From Thamnaconus septentrionalis (Eukaryota > Chordata > Actinopteri > Tetraodontiformes > Monacanthidae), in the NCBI GenBank assembly GCA_009823395.1, contig CM020514.1:3062966-3126965 (forward strand): a stretch of 64,000 nt of DNA, written 5' to 3'. This document shows positions 46,960-58,961 of this stretch, piece after piece. Every line of letters starts with the position of its first letter. Position 1 is the stretch's first letter. The notes beneath the pieces were generated by a model. That model did not search any database. It had not been told where the DNA came from and was given only the letters and a program-made list of their open reading frames with translations. The translations under genes were made by a program, and so were the position numbers.

Positions 46960-47289
46960 TTACCTGATATCAACCTGAAATGAACAGGCCTTGACAGGTT
47001 GAAGTGTAACAAGGCGTTTAATAGATTTTCTGAACCAAGGGTAGCAAAAGACATAGACGAGAGGGTTCAAACAGGAGTTCAAATACAACAGCCAAATCTC
47101 AGCTGCGGATGACTCCCCTATCATGTTGCTCTCAGCCATAGTGAACACATAAAATGGGCAAAAGCACAGAAGAAATATGAGCACGACAACCCCAAGAGTC
47201 TTGGCTGCCTTCACCTGAGACCTCAGGGGAGGCGTTCTCTTCGAGCGCTGAATTGCAGCCGATGTCTGGAGGCCGAGTGTGGGACACTG
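46960..47289 (-). pseudogene. Truncated TAAR (3' part of exon 2; unit 1 counterpart of E)
   Basis: Retains the end of IL3, TM6 (LCFCPFYVF), TM7 with NSCLNPLVYVFCYPWF, and the same C-terminus as receptor E. It is cut at the duplication junction about 110 codons before the stop, so TM1-TM5 are missing. Upstream of the junction the sequence belongs to the start of unit 2. Confidence 0.88.
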
Positions 47290-47564
47290 CCTGGAGCAAG
47301 TATGCATTGCCCCATTTTCATAAGACACATACTGCCTTTGCCATCTCACTTTATTGTCGTTTTGTCCTCTGTGTGACCAATGGAATACCTCATAACATCA
47401 CAATAATCCATAAATCATGGGTCAGTTACGCAGTGCTCGCAGGCACCACGTGAGTCGCCCCCTGCAGGCCTGTTCTAAAAAGTGTGGGAGATGGGAGGTA
47501 CTAAAGTCAGCATTGGATGCAGCAGCTGGATGACGAGCCCCTGCACTCGCTGGTCTCTGAGCCA

Positions 47565-47739
47565 ATGGAGACCCTCAGAGAAGCACTCGACGCCTGCTTC
47601 TCGCCGCTGCACAACACGTCGTGCAGGTGCGGGCCGCCGTCGCCGCCGAGCACCCCCTGCTTTACTTCGTGCTGGCCTCCATCTCCCTGCTCACCGTCGC
47701 CCTCAACCTGCTCGTCGTCATCTGCATCGCTCACTTCAG
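47565..47739 (+). pseudogene. Orphan exon 1 of TAAR A copy (unit 2)
   Basis: Corresponds to 35148-35326 but is four bases shorter in the segment after NTSC, which shifts the frame before TM1. The TATA box is also mutated, and exon 2 has been removed by the 3,288-base deletion. The GC donor is conserved. A dead remnant. Confidence 0.9.
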
Positions 47740-48277
47740 GCATAAGGATTAACCTAACATTCTGTTCCTTCTTTAGGTTAACGAGATCAGCTCGAATAAC
47801 ACGATAGATGTATTTGATATATTTATTCTGTGTGTTTCAGGGTTTTTTTTTTATATACCGTATTTTTGTTAGATATACAGGATGTCCCGAGAAATTTGAC
47901 ATTGTTTCAAAAGCAATTATCTTGAAAATTGCTAAGTCTACCTCAATGAAACGGAACAGTTTAGGTGTTGAACGTCATCAAGTTCATGATGGGACCAATT
48001 TCAGAAGTGTTCGATATGTGCACCGCCTGTGACACGACACACATCCACTGGGTGTGCCGTGTCTCAACTGGGTGACTGTGTGCGAAAAAGTAGAACAGTG
48101 CAAGATCACCTGGGCTGAGCTGCAGGCTCCGAACCACAGTGCATTAAGTTTTTTCATTTGCTCGGTTGGACCCTTAGGTCACGTTGCCACTAGTAGTACT
48201 CGCCTCGGCTCAAGTCAGGTCATCCCAGCACCTCATGACATCCCAGCACCCACCTGCTCGAGCTGCAGGTTCACCAG

Positions 48278-50222
48278 GTGAGAAAATGTCCTGAGGGCTG
48301 TAAATCCACACAAAGCGGCGGGCCAGACGGAGTGCTGAGCAAAGTGCTAAAGGTCTGCGCTGATAAACTCTCAGGGGTCCTGACAAGGATATTCAACACC
48401 TCCCTGAAACAGGCCACCGTTCCATCCTGTCTGAAAACAGCCACCATCATTCTTGTTCCCAAGAAGAACTCTATAAGTGACCAAGATGGCGGCGCGCGAA
48501 CAACGCAAGGCTCAGTGTCTCTCCAGAATCTGCTACTTAGCGGTATTCTACCTACTCCTGACTGGATCATTCATCCCCAATTGCTCTGCGTTGCTGTCCT
48601 ACAGCAGACGGGAGCTTTTGGACATTTGGACTAAAAATTCTGACAGATTTATCGCCGATCTCCGACTCATCCCAGAGATCTCCAGAACACCGGAGGCTGC
48701 TCACTCTTCCCGGCCGGGTGGAAGTGCACGCACGTAAATCGATTGGGAGAATGTAAACAAAGGCGAGGTAGGCACAGAGGGCTACGAGCTAAGCTAAAGC
48801 TAATACCACACCGGCTCCCTTTACCCAGCATTTTCCTCGCCAATGTCCGTTCTCTGGCAAACAAGATGGATGAAATTTGGCTCTCCATCACCAACAACAA
48901 ACGGATTATGGACTCAAATGTCATGATTTTCACTGAAACATGGCTAAATAACAGCCGCCCGGATAATGCTATTGAGTTTGCAGGACGTCACACACACCGA
49001 GTCGACAGGATAGCAGACGACTCTGGCAAAACCAGAGGTGGAGACTGGTGCATTTATATCAACAAAGCTTGGTGCACGGACTCTATTACTACCGAGAGAC
49101 AATGCTCACTTAATGAGGAGTTCTTAATGGTCAAATGCAGGCCCTTCTATCTCCCCAGAGAATTCACTTCCATCATACTCACTGCAGTGTATACCCCCCC
49201 GGATGCTAATGCTAAGCTGGCTATGAAAGAACTTTATGCAGCCATAAGCAAACACCAGACCAAACACCCGGAGGCTGCCTTTATTGTTGCTGGTGACTTC
49301 AACCACTCCAACTTGAAGACAGTCCTCTCCAGATTCTACCAACATGTCTCCTGTAACACCAGAGGGGACAAGACTCTGGACCATATTACTTACAAAGCAA
49401 AACCCCTCCCCCACATTGGACAATCGGACCACCTCTCCCTGTTCCTCACACCTCGGTACTCACCTCTCATTCAACGCATGAAACCCCCTGTGAGGCCAAT
49501 AAACGTATGGCCAAAGGGAACAGACGCTGTACTCCAGGACCGGTTCAGAAACACAGACTGGAATATGTTCACCCACACAGACTTGAACCAGTACGCCTCA
49601 TCTGAACTGGACCACATCTCCACCACTATAAACAGCGTCACCACCCACAAACGGATCACTATGTACTCCAATCAAAAGCCTTGGATGAACCGGATGTTTG
49701 TCTCTTGCTGAAGACCCAACAACATCGCCTTCAGGTCAGGGGATGGACAGGCCTACAGTACAACCAGGGCTGAGCTGAAGAGGGGCATCAAAAAGGCCAA
49801 ACACCACTACAAAGGGAAGGTAGAAGAACACTTCTCCAAATACAGGACTACAGGACCACCAACCCCTCCCCTACCTCCTCTGATGTCTCCTTCCTCAACG
49901 AGCTTAACAACTTTTATTTTGGTTTTGAGAGGGGGAACCTAATAACTGCAACCAAGGCAGATGTGACTCCAGACCTCCAACCACTGACTCCCTTCCCCAC
50001 TGATGTAGGAGCGGTGCTGAACAGCATTAAAGTACACAAGGCTGCGGGTCCTGATGGTATCCCTGGACGTGTTCTCAGAGCGTGTTCTGGGGAACTGGCA
50101 GGAGTGCTGACAGACATATTCAACCTGTCCTTAGCCCGCACTGTGGTACCGACCTGCTTCAAGCCCACCTCCATCGTCCCGATACCCAAAGACTTGAACA
50201 TTGTGTTAATAAACTTAAAATG
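48278..50222 (+). mobile_element. RT fragment plus L2-like LINE 5' part, unit 2 copy
   Basis: Collinear with 39877-41820. Here the endonuclease frame is open for 322 codons (48743-49711), running through GDFNHSNLK and SDHLSLFLT before a stop after MNRMFVSC. The unit 1 copy has a one-base change that breaks this. It ends, as in unit 1, shortly after the first reverse-transcriptase block. Confidence 0.75.
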
Positions 50223-50224
50223 AT

Positions 50225-51527
50225 ACACACAAATCTAATCTTCTTTGTGCTTAGTATGTACATAGCAACATTTAGAGACTCAGATTGCAATTCATTGGTT
50301 GAGAAACAAATTCATTGTCATAGTCTGTGGTCCCCCTGAAATAGCCTTGGTCATCCGATAGCCACCCCAAGGATAAAAGTCTAGTTCCACCACTGAATGT
50401 GGGAGTTCCTTAGCTCGGATAACAGAATGCGTAGCCACAGAATCGGCAAGAAAAGTATTGTCTTTATCTATGATTTTCAGTGTGGCGCTTGGAAACTTCT
50501 CAAAGGGAGTGGCCTTGTACATAATGTATGTCTCGGTGGGGTCAATTTGGGTTTTTCCAGTTTGTTGATGGTGTTCTGGACTAGGGTGGTGAGGCTGGTA
50601 TTGAGGTGTAAATTGTCCTTACTCCTCGCCCATGTCGGCTGTCAGGTTTTACAGGGACAGCCTCTGGCCCAGTGGTCACAAAAGCCACAAATCAAATGGG
50701 AGCCATCACCTTGGCCTCGGGCTAATCTCGGGTCACCTTCTCGCCCTTCACCGGGCGTTGTTAGGCTGTGGGCTGTTTGGGTCGGTGTTTGGACCATGGT
50801 GAGGTGGGCTCGGTGTTTGGCGTCTTTGCGCTTCTGCTCTTCTGCTTCCTTTATACACTGGATTTGACGTTCAGCGTGGGCTGCATGATGGTGGAGTTCA
50901 TTAAGGCAGGCTACATCAACACCGACGCGTGACTGGTTGACGGCCTCAGAGATCTGGGGAAGCAGACCGTTGCGGAAGGCATTGGACATATGCGTCTCCC
51001 ACGTGGTTGGTTGTGGTCCGGGGTTACCTGGTTCTTGCTGGTCGCTGCTTTCGTTGAAAATTTTGTGGGGTCGGACATGCACAGTCTGCCTTATCACCAA
51101 TAATGTACATGGGCCTTACGAGTTATTTTTCTTACTTTTTTATTGCACTATGGGAAGATAGCCCAACCAATTTTGTTGTAGCTACCTGTCGCAATGACAA
51201 TCAAGGATATTTGGATTTGGATAACACACTTTGACGTGTGTTATTCCCTCTGTGTCCCTGGACTCATTTGTTTTACTATCTTTTGTAGTCTAATAATTTT
51301 GTTTTGACAGTCTAATTTAGCACTTTACTTTACCGTTGACTCATATTGAAAAACTGTCCTTCCTGTGGGCGCTCTGGGACGACAGATTGGCCAGTCATTG
51401 CACAAATTCTCAAACTCCATGGGGTTAATGGTCACCTGTGCTGAGAAGTTATCAAGAACATCTTGGAGTCCACAATGGCTGTGGATCTGGAAGAGGGATC
51501 CATGGTGTGCCACTTGGACACAGGCCA
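50225..51527 (-). mobile_element. Retrovirus-like gag/protease relic, unit 2 copy
   Basis: Second copy of the relic at 41825-43125. The gag-like stretch stays open for 152 codons (51100-50642) and contains a charged helical segment and the compressed knuckle. The protease stretch (50522-50292) has the altered active-site triplet. No LTR, polymerase or envelope is seen. Confidence 0.55.
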
Positions 51528-51924
51528 GGAACTGATCAACCCTGGCAGAGTCTCCCAAGCAAGGGTGTCTGCTGATCAAAGACCCAAAACATCTGTTGAC
51601 CTCGGGTTAATCACTGAAAACATGTCCAAATAGCACAACACGGTGCATGTTTGAAGTATTCATCATTAGCAAACAAAGGGACTGTTTCTGGATTGAAGGG
51701 TTTTAACGACAAAGAACTTTCATAGAATGTGCAAAACTTAAGGTGGGAAAAAAAAGGTCACAGAAGGCTGTTATCTTGAATCTCCTTGGAAATGCAATCA
51801 CTCATGTCGTTGTCTCTCCAAAACAAAAGGTGTACGTTGCACAAGAGCATACAAAAGGGGAGGAGAGCAACTGAAAGCAGTATTTAATGAGGCAACGCAA
51901 TCAGAGTCACTTTTATTTGTCTCT

Positions 51925-53488
51925 ATGGACACCCTGGGAGAAACTGATGCCTGCTTTCCACAGCTGCTCAATGTGTCCTGCAGGAGGCCTGTGCAGCATC
52001 ACGCCAATACACTTTTGCTTTACATCCTGCTGCCTTCTATCTCTCTGCTCACTGTAGCTCTCAACCTGCTTGTCATTATCTCCATTTCTCATTTCAGGTA
52101 TGAAGAAAATGTACGACATTTTTAAATGACTGTCATGCATTTTGATTTTGCTTGCAGATGATGGTTTTGGAAGAAGAGATAAAACACTTTTTGGATACCC
52201 TTCACATGTACAAACACTCCAAGAATATGTGTGGGGAAAATCTTGTTGGTGTTTCAAACGGTGCGGCTGCAACAGACACTAAAGATACTAAAATGCATTG
52301 TATTTACTGTAAACAAGAAAAAAATAGCACAGTGAATTGTACTTGCCCTGGATGTGTGGCAAAAGGCACATGATTTTACTGAGACATCCAGTTTGCACAG
52401 CACAATACAACAGTTTACTGAATAAGGGAGCAATGTGGGGCATGGTTGCCCATACTATATCATAAATGCAGAAGGTGTCCAAAAATCTTTTCCCACTACT
52501 GTATTTACGTGAAAATATAATTGAATTTGATTTATTTTTTATTTATTTCTGTGACTCTTTTTTAAGTGAAACACTGCCGGTTCCTATTTGTAGATGGACA
52601 TTTTAATTGTAATGTTGACAAGCACTGCAATAATATTTGTGATGGAAATCATGTTTTCTCCTCTCCAGGCAGCTGCACACTCCCACCAACCTGCTCCTCC
52701 TCTCTCTGGCTGTCTCGGACCTCCTGGTGGGCCTCCTGTTGATGCCTGCCCAGATCCTCCTCATAGGCGGCTGTTGGTATTTAGGGAGCTTCGTCTGTGG
52801 ACTCTTCTATTATTCCTCTTTCATCTTGACATCTGCCTCAGTGGGAAACATGGTGCTCATATCAATTGACCGATACGTGTCCATCTGTTACCCTTTGTCC
52901 TACCCCAACAAGGTCACCCAGGGTCGAGTCAAGGTCTGCGTGTGTGTGTGTTGGGCCCTCTCTGTGTTCTATAACGGTGTCATACTGAGAGACTTCCTGA
53001 AACACCCCGATCTTTATAATTCCTGCTACGGACAGTGCATAGTCGTAATTGACTCCACCACCGGAGCCGTTGACGTCATGCTGACTTTTGTTTGCCCGGT
53101 TGCCATCATCGTTGTCCTGTATGTGAGAGTTTTTGTGGTGGCTGTGTCTCAGGCCCGAGCCATGAGGTCTCACGTAACAGCTGCGTCAGTGCAGGGTTCA
53201 GTGAGAGTCTGGGTGAAGAAGTCGGAAATAAAAGCAGCCAGGACTCTCGGTGTCATTGTGGGTGTATTCGTCATATGTTTCTGTCCATATTTCTATCCGT
53301 CACTGGTAGGCCAGGACTTGTCGACCAGTGTGGCTTTCTCAGTTTTCGGGGTCTGGCTGCTTTATTGTAATTCCTGTTTGAACCCACTGGTCTATGCATT
53401 TTTCTACCCCTGGTTCAGGAGGGCCATGAGACTCATTGTCACGCTTCAGATATTGCAGCCCGGCTCTAATAACGTCAACATATTGTAG
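51925..53488 (+). CDS. Trace amine-associated receptor C (two exons, intact)
   Basis: A predicted olfactory amine GPCR. Exon 1 is 51925-52097 (MDTLGETDACFPQLLNVSC with an N-glycosylation site, TM1, ending HFR|GTATGA). Exon 2 is 52669-53488 (CAG|GCAGCTGC; QLHTPTNLLLLSLAVSDLLV in TM2, SIDRYVSICYP, CFCPYFYPSL in TM6, fingerprint NSCLNPLVYAFFYPWF). About 330 residues. Position 3.32 by counting from DRY is Ser, whereas the TM5 acidic residue (Asp5.42, eight before the TM5 proline) is present: the non-classical amine-recognition pattern of clade III fish TAARs. A possible TATA-like TATTTAA is at 51881-51887, 38 bases before the ATG. The poly(A) signal is at 53568-53573. This is the only intact plus-strand receptor with a GT donor. 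Confidence 0.92.
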
Positions 53489-54314
53489 AAAAATGTAGCA
53501 TTCCTGTGTTCTGATGTACAATCAAAACATTGGATTTTTTTTTGTCAAAGTGGATTATTGTGAGATTAATAAAAACATTGGTTTTCACTCAGTGTGGTTG
53601 TTATTAATAATTACAACATTAAATGGATCAAATGTATGTTGAAATGCAGACGCAATTACGAGCAGTAGTGTAATCATATAATCTTTATTGACATTTTCAT
53701 GTCAATGATGGCACTCAAATTGAGTGCCATCCACAGGTTTATAAATGATAAATAACTTGTACAGGTCACTAAAAATACATCATTCCGTCTATAAAACATA
53801 TTTTTAAAAGGTCACTTTAAACATGATTATTAAGGCAAAGCAAAGGACTTTAAGCTAGCAGTTTAAAATGTGTAAGTATGCCCTCATTTCTTCACTGAAC
53901 ATCCACAACACTCAACATCAGATTATAAAATCTCCCTTTTTCAATTTTAACACGGACCAGAGCCCAGGTGTCCTGTGGTCCCGGCCAGCTGCCAGGAATC
54001 TCCACCAAGACTCACACCTATTTGTATGCCAAAAGCTTTTCACACCAAACACAACAAAGCTCTTCCTTTCTTTTGCATGAAAAAAAAATCCATATCATTT
54101 TCATTTATACACTCACACACAGGCAAAGAGGCTCTCTGTTAATGAGTGTGGCAGTATTGTTGAGCCTCTTGCGATGTGCTATTGCTGCTGTTCATTGTTC
54201 AAACAAAGGGAATTGCATCCCACTTCCCTGCTGTCAAAAAAGCCAGGAAGAATAGGACCACACCATTATTACTGTCATCTGTTTTACAAATGACTGTAAT
54301 GAGTTTATTAAGGC

Positions 54315-54748
54315 TGTAAAAATGGTACCCATTGCCTCCCTGCTTGGCACTCAGTATTCGGGGTTGAAATTCGGGGGTTAGATCACCCAATGATTCCCGG
54401 GCGCGGCACTGCTGCTGTCCCTCGGGGCATGATGGGTCAAATGCGGAAGACTAATTTCGCATCCTTCGGGACGTGACAATCACTGGGACTTTGACTTTTT
54501 TTTTTATTGCAACTTGCCACACTTGTAATGCAGCTCTCAGCTCTGAAGTTACAATGAATACTTTTGCCAAAACTCAATAATGGGGTGAGAAGGGCCAGCT
54601 ATCCTCCCTCCTAGGGCTGCCATGATAGATATATATAATAGAGTTCAAACATTTGGACCAGAAAGCATCACGGGCACTACGCAAAAGCTATACACATGCT
54701 CCATCTATAAAGTGGTTTGGGGGTTTCTATCCTTTTTCATTGTCAACT
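54315..54748. mobile_element. SINE-containing insertion specific to unit 2
   Basis: Replaces about 60 bases of unit 1 sequence. Contains CCCGGGCGCGGCACTGCTGCTG and GGGCATGATGGGTCAAATGCGG and GTGACAATCACTGGGACTTT, the body and tail of a common tRNA-derived teleost SINE. It came in after the duplication, or was lost from unit 1. Confidence 0.6.
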
Positions 54749-55037
54749 AACTTTGAATCATATCAAAATTGTCAATATATTGGAGTATATTGATTTGAAG
54801 GTTCTTCATATATATATATAAAAAAAAATATTTCATACAATCTGTCAGTGGAATACTAGGCCCAATGTTGTTGTTGTGCAATGTTGTTATTAACTACTGC
54901 CAAATTCTTCCGCTTCAAATCACAGACAAGCATTATGTACAGTATACGGACAGCAGCATAAGTAGTCCGCTATTACACATTTTAGTCTTTTTACATTTTA
55001 TAATAATTTGAGGCACAATTATATACCACTATTTATT

Positions 55038-55070
<33 letters not shown>
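55038..55070. repeat. (GT)n microsatellite
   Basis: About 16 GT units. The duplicated site in unit 1 (about 46016-46030) has about half as many. Confidence 0.85.
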
Positions 55071-55074
<4 letters not shown>

Positions 55075-56002
55075 ATACTGTATATATATGTAATGTATGT
55101 ATCATATACTTATGCGTGTGTCTATATTATTACATCTGAATTATTTAGTTATATGTATCTACATGCATTTTATGTATTATATTATATCTATCTACTATAT
55201 ATATTATGTATGTATTAGGTTGTTCACCCTGCAACTCTGACTTCTTCTTCCTCTCCTTCTTTCTCTTTCCCTCTCTCCCTACATTTTTTGTATTTTCTTT
55301 TCACCCCAACTGGTCAAAGCAGATGAGCGCCCTCTGGAGTTTGGATCTGCTCCACGTTTCTTCCTTGTCACTATCGCAACTTGCTTCCTCTGAAAGGGTT
55401 CAGGTGTTTTTCTCCTGATTGTACAAAGTAACTTTGAGACGCCTTTGATCTAACACTGTACAAATAAAAGTGCATTTATGATAAGAGTTTTAGACAATAC
55501 AACAAGTGTAAATGCTGGAAAGTGGTTCTAAAGAAAATGGAACTGAAACTGATGTTTATTTTGTTAACTATAAGTAACATAATTACATAACAAATACAAG
55601 TTCCAGAGATGCAAACATCTAAAACAAATATAAAGGCAGCCCTTGCAGGAACATTGGCAGGAGGTAAAATTGATAAACATATATTTTCTTTTATTTTTCT
55701 TGGCCTCTGATGTCCTTCAGTCACCGACACTGAAATCCCTCAGTTTTGTTCTTTAACTTTCTTAATCTCACATGACATCAGGTCTTACATGAGAAGGCTG
55801 ATCAAAAATAACGATTAAGGTTCAATTTTAATGTAATAATAATAGTTAAAACAATAGTTTACTGACCGCTGTCACACACACAGGCTGTTCGTGGCAGCTT
55901 TGATGTACCTTTGAGTGTGCGAGTTGATCAACCACAATGAGTAAACAAAGAAAAGGGAAAGACAGAACACAAAAGTTGGACTTTGGCCTCTCTGGTCTTC
56001 CG

Positions 56003-57263
56003 TTACCTGATATCAACCTGAAATGAACAGGCCTTGACAGGTTGAAGTGTAACAAGGCGTTTAATAGATTTTCTGAACCAAGGGTAGCAAAAGACATAGA
56101 CGAGAGGGTTCAAACAGGAGTTCAAATACAACAGCCAAATCTCAGCTGCGGATGACTCCCCGATCATGTTGCTCTCAGCCATAGTGAACACATAAAATGG
56201 GCAAAAGCACAGAAGAAATATGAGCACGACAACCCCAAGAGTCTTGGCTGCCTTCACCTGAGACCTCAGGGGAGGCGTTCTCTTCGAGCGCTGAATTGCA
56301 GCCGATGTCTGGAGGCGCGCGGGCCGAGAGTGGGACACTGCAACCGCAAACACCCTCGCGTACAAAACTACAATGACGGCTATTGGGCCGAAGAAGGAGA
56401 CAAAAATGTCAATGATTCCTTCCTCATACCTGATTATGAGTACACACTCTCCATAGCAGGAATTGTGCTTGCCGGGTTGCCCCAACAAGTCTCTCTGCAC
56501 CCAGCTGGTGTGAACAGTGGAAAAGATCCAACACAGACATATGCACAGCTGAACCCTTTTCATTGTGACTTTGGTGGAGTAGAGCATGGGCTCACAAATA
56601 GCCACGTAGCGGTCCACGGATATGAGGACCATGTTTCCTACCGAAGCACTGACAATCACCATGCCTAAAAAGTTATTTATTAGGCACACGATGTCGCCCA
56701 GGATCCAGCAGCCGTTCAAGAGCAGGATTTCAACAGGCATTTGCAGGAAGCCCACCAGGAAATCTGCAACAGCCAGGGAGAGGAGCAGGAGGTTTGTCGC
56801 GGTGTGGAGCTGCCTACAACATGAAATATTGAACACATAGATTTATGCAATGTCAAAATTTCAATCATTATTGCCTGTTATTACAGACAGCAATAATACA
56901 TATCAATTATTCTGCAAAGTAAAGCTTCAAAACAGAACGTAGTCGGAAGTACATAAAAAAAGAAAAAGACAAAAAATTCACTTCAGTGCAATTTGGGCAG
57001 CTCTGAAATACCATCACAGTAATTATGTATGTCAATATATATTATGTAAATTATATATACACTCTTTGTGACCACGCAAGTTATTTTCTTCACCTGAAGT
57101 GGTAAATAGAGATGATGACAAGCAGGTTCAGGGCGACAGTGAGTAGAGTGATGCAAAACAGTAAGCTGGAAGTCAGAAGGGCTTCAACGGGAGAGCGCAG
57201 CTTCTTCCTGCAGGAGCTGTTGAAATGGGGAAAGCAGACCTCGGATTCTTCAGGGTCTTGCAT
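56003..57263 (-). CDS. Trace amine-associated receptor E (two exons, intact)
   Basis: A predicted olfactory amine GPCR of about 326 residues. Exon 1 is 57263-57094 (MQDPEESEVCFPHFNSSC, one glycosylation site, TM1, HFR|GTGAAG). Exon 2 is 56813-56003 (QLHTATNLLLLSLAVADFLV in TM2, SVDRYVAICEP, LCFCPFYVF, fingerprint NSCLNPLVYVFCYPWF). The ATG at 57263 is chosen because a TATA-like AATATAAA lies at 57322-57315, too close for the upstream in-frame ATG at 57344. Position 3.32 is Gly by counting; Asp5.42 is present (IIDIFVSFFGP). Its TM6-TM7 sequence is duplicated as the truncated copy at 46960-47289. It is transcribed toward receptor C. Confidence 0.92.
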
Positions 57264-57731
57264 GGTGACAGAAACCAGTTCAGCCTGTGGGAGATCTTCT
57301 CCAGCAAAATGCCATTTATATTCACTCTTTGTCACTTCCCCCAACCCCTGTCATGCAAATTGAATTTATTCAAATTGCCAAGGACTGATTGAGGATTTGA
57401 ATCACGGTGCTTTGATAACAATGATGCACCACATGACAAGGTAACTTTTGTGTGTTGTTTGCTTGCCCCACATTTCACAAATTGTACCCTAAAATCATTG
57501 ATGGTCCAGACAGGTAGACGCAGCATCCGGTTTCAGAAAGGAGTCCAATGTGGAAGTGCCAAAAACCTGCATTCTATTGTTTTGCCAGTAGGGGCAGCAG
57601 TTCTTTAAGCTCCCTTGGGCCTACAATCATGACATTTTGATTTATCCAGGTTTTAAAATAATTTAATCATTTATTAACTTAAGTTTAACTTTAAGTTGGT
57701 CTGCTTTGATAGGTTTAATGGACAGATATAA

Positions 57732-57779
<48 letters not shown>

Positions 57780-58961
57780 TCTCAGTAATGAAAAGTCAGT
57801 CATGCTTTCTAATAATATTATCAAGGGGTAACGTAAATGTCAAAGAGTATTAGTCCAAGAACGGATCCTTGAGGAACTGTTTAACATTCTGATGGGTAAT
57901 TGTGGACATGAAGAAATAGAAAGCGGTCAGAAAATTATGAACTGAACCAATTTAGGGTTTTATCTTTAATGCCTTTAACATCCTTTAACCTCCCCAGAAG
58001 AATTGTGGTCGACTGTATCATTTGCAGCACTGAGGTCTAGATTTTGAGAAGGAACAGTGACATCAAGTGGTTACATTTTAAATCGCAGTAAATAAGAACC
58101 AGTCTATGGGTAGGAGGATGCATTTATTTTTTATTGTCCTGCAAGTATACATTTTCTATTTATGGTCAGTATATTAAGCTTTTACTAATATAAAAATCAT
58201 AAATCAGGACAAATATTACACACTGGACCTTTAAAGTCGATCTGATCAACAACATTGTATGGAGATCTGATATGTCTGGCTGACATGGATGAATCTGATC
58301 CAGACAGCTAGCGTGGTCCAGCTCAGGGTCGACTGGCACAGCCGCAGTCAGTCTGCCAGGTCCCTGTTGCCATAAACCATTCTCAAATAAGGGCTGCAGC
58401 TCGGCACACAGCTCTAAAAGAGAAGCAGGAAAGTCTCTGGAGCCAGTCAGCATTATTTGCTGTATCCAATGACCTGGATAAAAAGAATATTGCTTTCATC
58501 TTCCTCATATACTATGTTACCTCATTTGTATTATGTGTCCATCTGTGGCTAGGCCAGAGTTTCATGATCGTTTCATCGTTTCGCTCCTTTTCATTAGGTC
58601 TCTACATTTATCATCAAGCCAGGGCAAAACAAAAAACTTCTACTCTGCAGTCAAAAATAAAAAAGGGCTTTCGTTTCCAAAAACGCATACATGAACATGA
58701 ACAGATTAAGGAACAGAGAGCAAAATGTCAATGTCTTATTTAAAAAAAAAAACAGTTTGATCCAACTATACATATTCATATTGTTTCTCTCGCTTATAAA
58801 TGCACCTTGCGAATCACATTTTACGTGAAAAAGATCAGGTTTGCGACACAATCGATTTAAAGTATGCACACATATACAAGCTACCAGTATAACACATTAA
58901 AAAAAGAAAAAACAGTGTTCAAGCAAATTTTCTCAAAAACGAAATGAAATGACAATGCGTG
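57264..58961. other. Spacer between TAARs E and F
   Basis: No gene recognised. It holds a pure (AT)n tract (about 57734-57776) and a partial MITE of the AAAGGTCCAGTGTG family (58040-58235). The rest is AT-rich. Confidence 0.6.
57734..57776. repeat. (AT)n microsatellite
   Basis: An uninterrupted dinucleotide tract of about 43 bases. Confidence 0.85.

Larger units (their letters stand above)
34871..47289. repeat. TAAR tandem duplication, unit 1
   Basis: First copy of a segment whose second copy is at about 47287-56338. Collinear blocks: 34871-35672 with 47287-48084; 38955-39041 with about 48080-48167; 39766-43125 with about 48168-51525; about 43126-45675 with 51800-54314; about 45736-47285 with 54750-56335. 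Substitutions are few per 100 bases by eye; indels and block deletions dominate. The unit ends inside a minus-strand TAAR exon. Confidence 0.9.
47287..56338. repeat. TAAR tandem duplication, unit 2
   Basis: Second copy of 34871-47289. Relative to unit 1 it lacks 35667-38954 and about 39042-39765, retains 274 bases (51526-51799) missing from unit 1, and carries a 430-base SINE-containing insertion/replacement at 54315-54748. Its end (GGGACACTGC at about 56338) runs on into the complete minus-strand receptor E. Confidence 0.9.

Noticed and set aside
50642..51100. 152-codon minus-strand frame as a host gene
   Set aside because: Its composition, zinc-knuckle-like motif and position next to a protease-like frame point to a retrovirus-like relic, and the unit 1 copy is broken.
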